NCBI GenBank assembly: GCA_027073795.1
Contig: JALTEW010000436.1
Span: forward strand, 1-5,674
Origin: a bacterium
GTDB lineage: Bacteria; Desulfobacterota; S145-22
DNA length: 5,674 nucleotides
Direction of reading: 5' to 3'
Shown here: piece by piece, positions 5,472 through 5,674 of the stretch
Layout: every line of letters begins with the position of its first letter
Position numbering within the stretch: position 1 is the stretch's first letter
Notes under the pieces: generated by a model
Databases searched by the model: none
Seen by the model: the letters and a program-made list of their open reading frames with translations, nothing else
What the model was told of the DNA's origin: nothing
Translations under genes and position numbers: made by a program

Positions 5472-5674
5472 TCATTCCGTTCTAAGGGCCACGCTGGATC
5501 GATTGAAACGGGAAGGCAAAACCATTGTCTTCACCAATGGCTGTTTTGATATCCTCCACGTGGGACATGTTCGATACCTGAGGGGCGCCAAGGCCCTGGG
5601 GGACATCCTCATCGTGGCCCTCAACAGTGATACCTCAACTCGCACCCTCAAGGGCGAGGGACGCCCGTTTATCC
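5452..5674 (+). CDS. rfaE2: D-glycero-beta-D-manno-heptose 1-phosphate adenylyltransferase, 3' end missing
   Basis: An open frame from ATG 5452 runs off the right edge after 74 codons. It shows the cytidylyltransferase-like signature TNGCFDILHVGHVRYL (28-43) with HVGH (36-39), the nucleotide-binding HxGH motif. AKALGDILIVALNSD (46-60) and RTLKGEGRPFI (64-74) follow. This is the pattern of the C-terminal domain of HldE/RfaE, which transfers AMP from ATP to heptose 1-phosphate to make ADP-heptose. The start lies inside the end of rfaE1, overlapping by 20 nt in another frame, so translation is probably coupled. No strong Shine-Dalgarno is visible. The separate HisB-like phosphatase step (gmhB) is not in the window. 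Confidence 0.92.
   Translation, partial: MAQIILDHSVLRATLDRLKREGKTIVFTNGCFDILHVGHVRYLRGAKALGDILIVALNSDTSTRTLKGEGRPFI

Overview
The window reads as a chromosomal segment from a Gram-negative bacterium of intermediate GC content. Two ADP-heptose (LPS inner core) genes at the right end point to a heptose-containing lipopolysaccharide. Separate kinase and adenylyltransferase genes, a stand-alone HDOD protein, a PaaK-like ligase paired with an ACT protein, and a COG1032-like radical SAM enzyme together suggest the Desulfobacterota / former Deltaproteobacteria. That placement is an inference from gene content only. There are no mobile elements, RNA genes or CRISPR arrays.

Layout. Bases 1-643, minus strand: the first 214 residues of an HDOD-domain signalling protein that runs off the left edge. 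Bases 644-890: a divergent intergenic region with a good sigma70-type promoter for the HDOD gene and two sets of inverted repeats on the side facing the rightward genes. Bases 891-2726: a phenylacetate-CoA-ligase-family protein with an altered P-loop, then a tandem ACT-domain protein resembling the regulatory half of aspartokinase without the kinase. Bases 2769-3050: a small FtsB/DivIC-type division protein, preceded by a near-perfect promoter so close to the start codon that the mRNA should be almost leaderless. Bases 3068-3943: a radical SAM protein with a CX4CX2C cluster motif. It overlaps a YbgC-type 4HBT acyl-CoA thioesterase (ends 4371). Bases 4446-5674: heptose-7-phosphate kinase (rfaE1), overlapping by 20 nt the start of heptose-1-phosphate adenylyltransferase (rfaE2), which is cut by the right edge.

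All seven rightward genes are tightly spaced (the largest gap is 74 nt) and no convincing terminator is visible between them. They could be read through as one transcript, with internal promoters before ftsB and perhaps before rfaE1. The two heptose genes catalyse steps of one pathway, and the ligase and ACT genes probably form a functional pair. The others look like housekeeping neighbours. Most of the window is ordinary. The parts most worth a second look are the ligase/ACT pair with its operator-like upstream repeats, the leaderless ftsB arrangement and the unusual cysteine spacing of the radical SAM protein.
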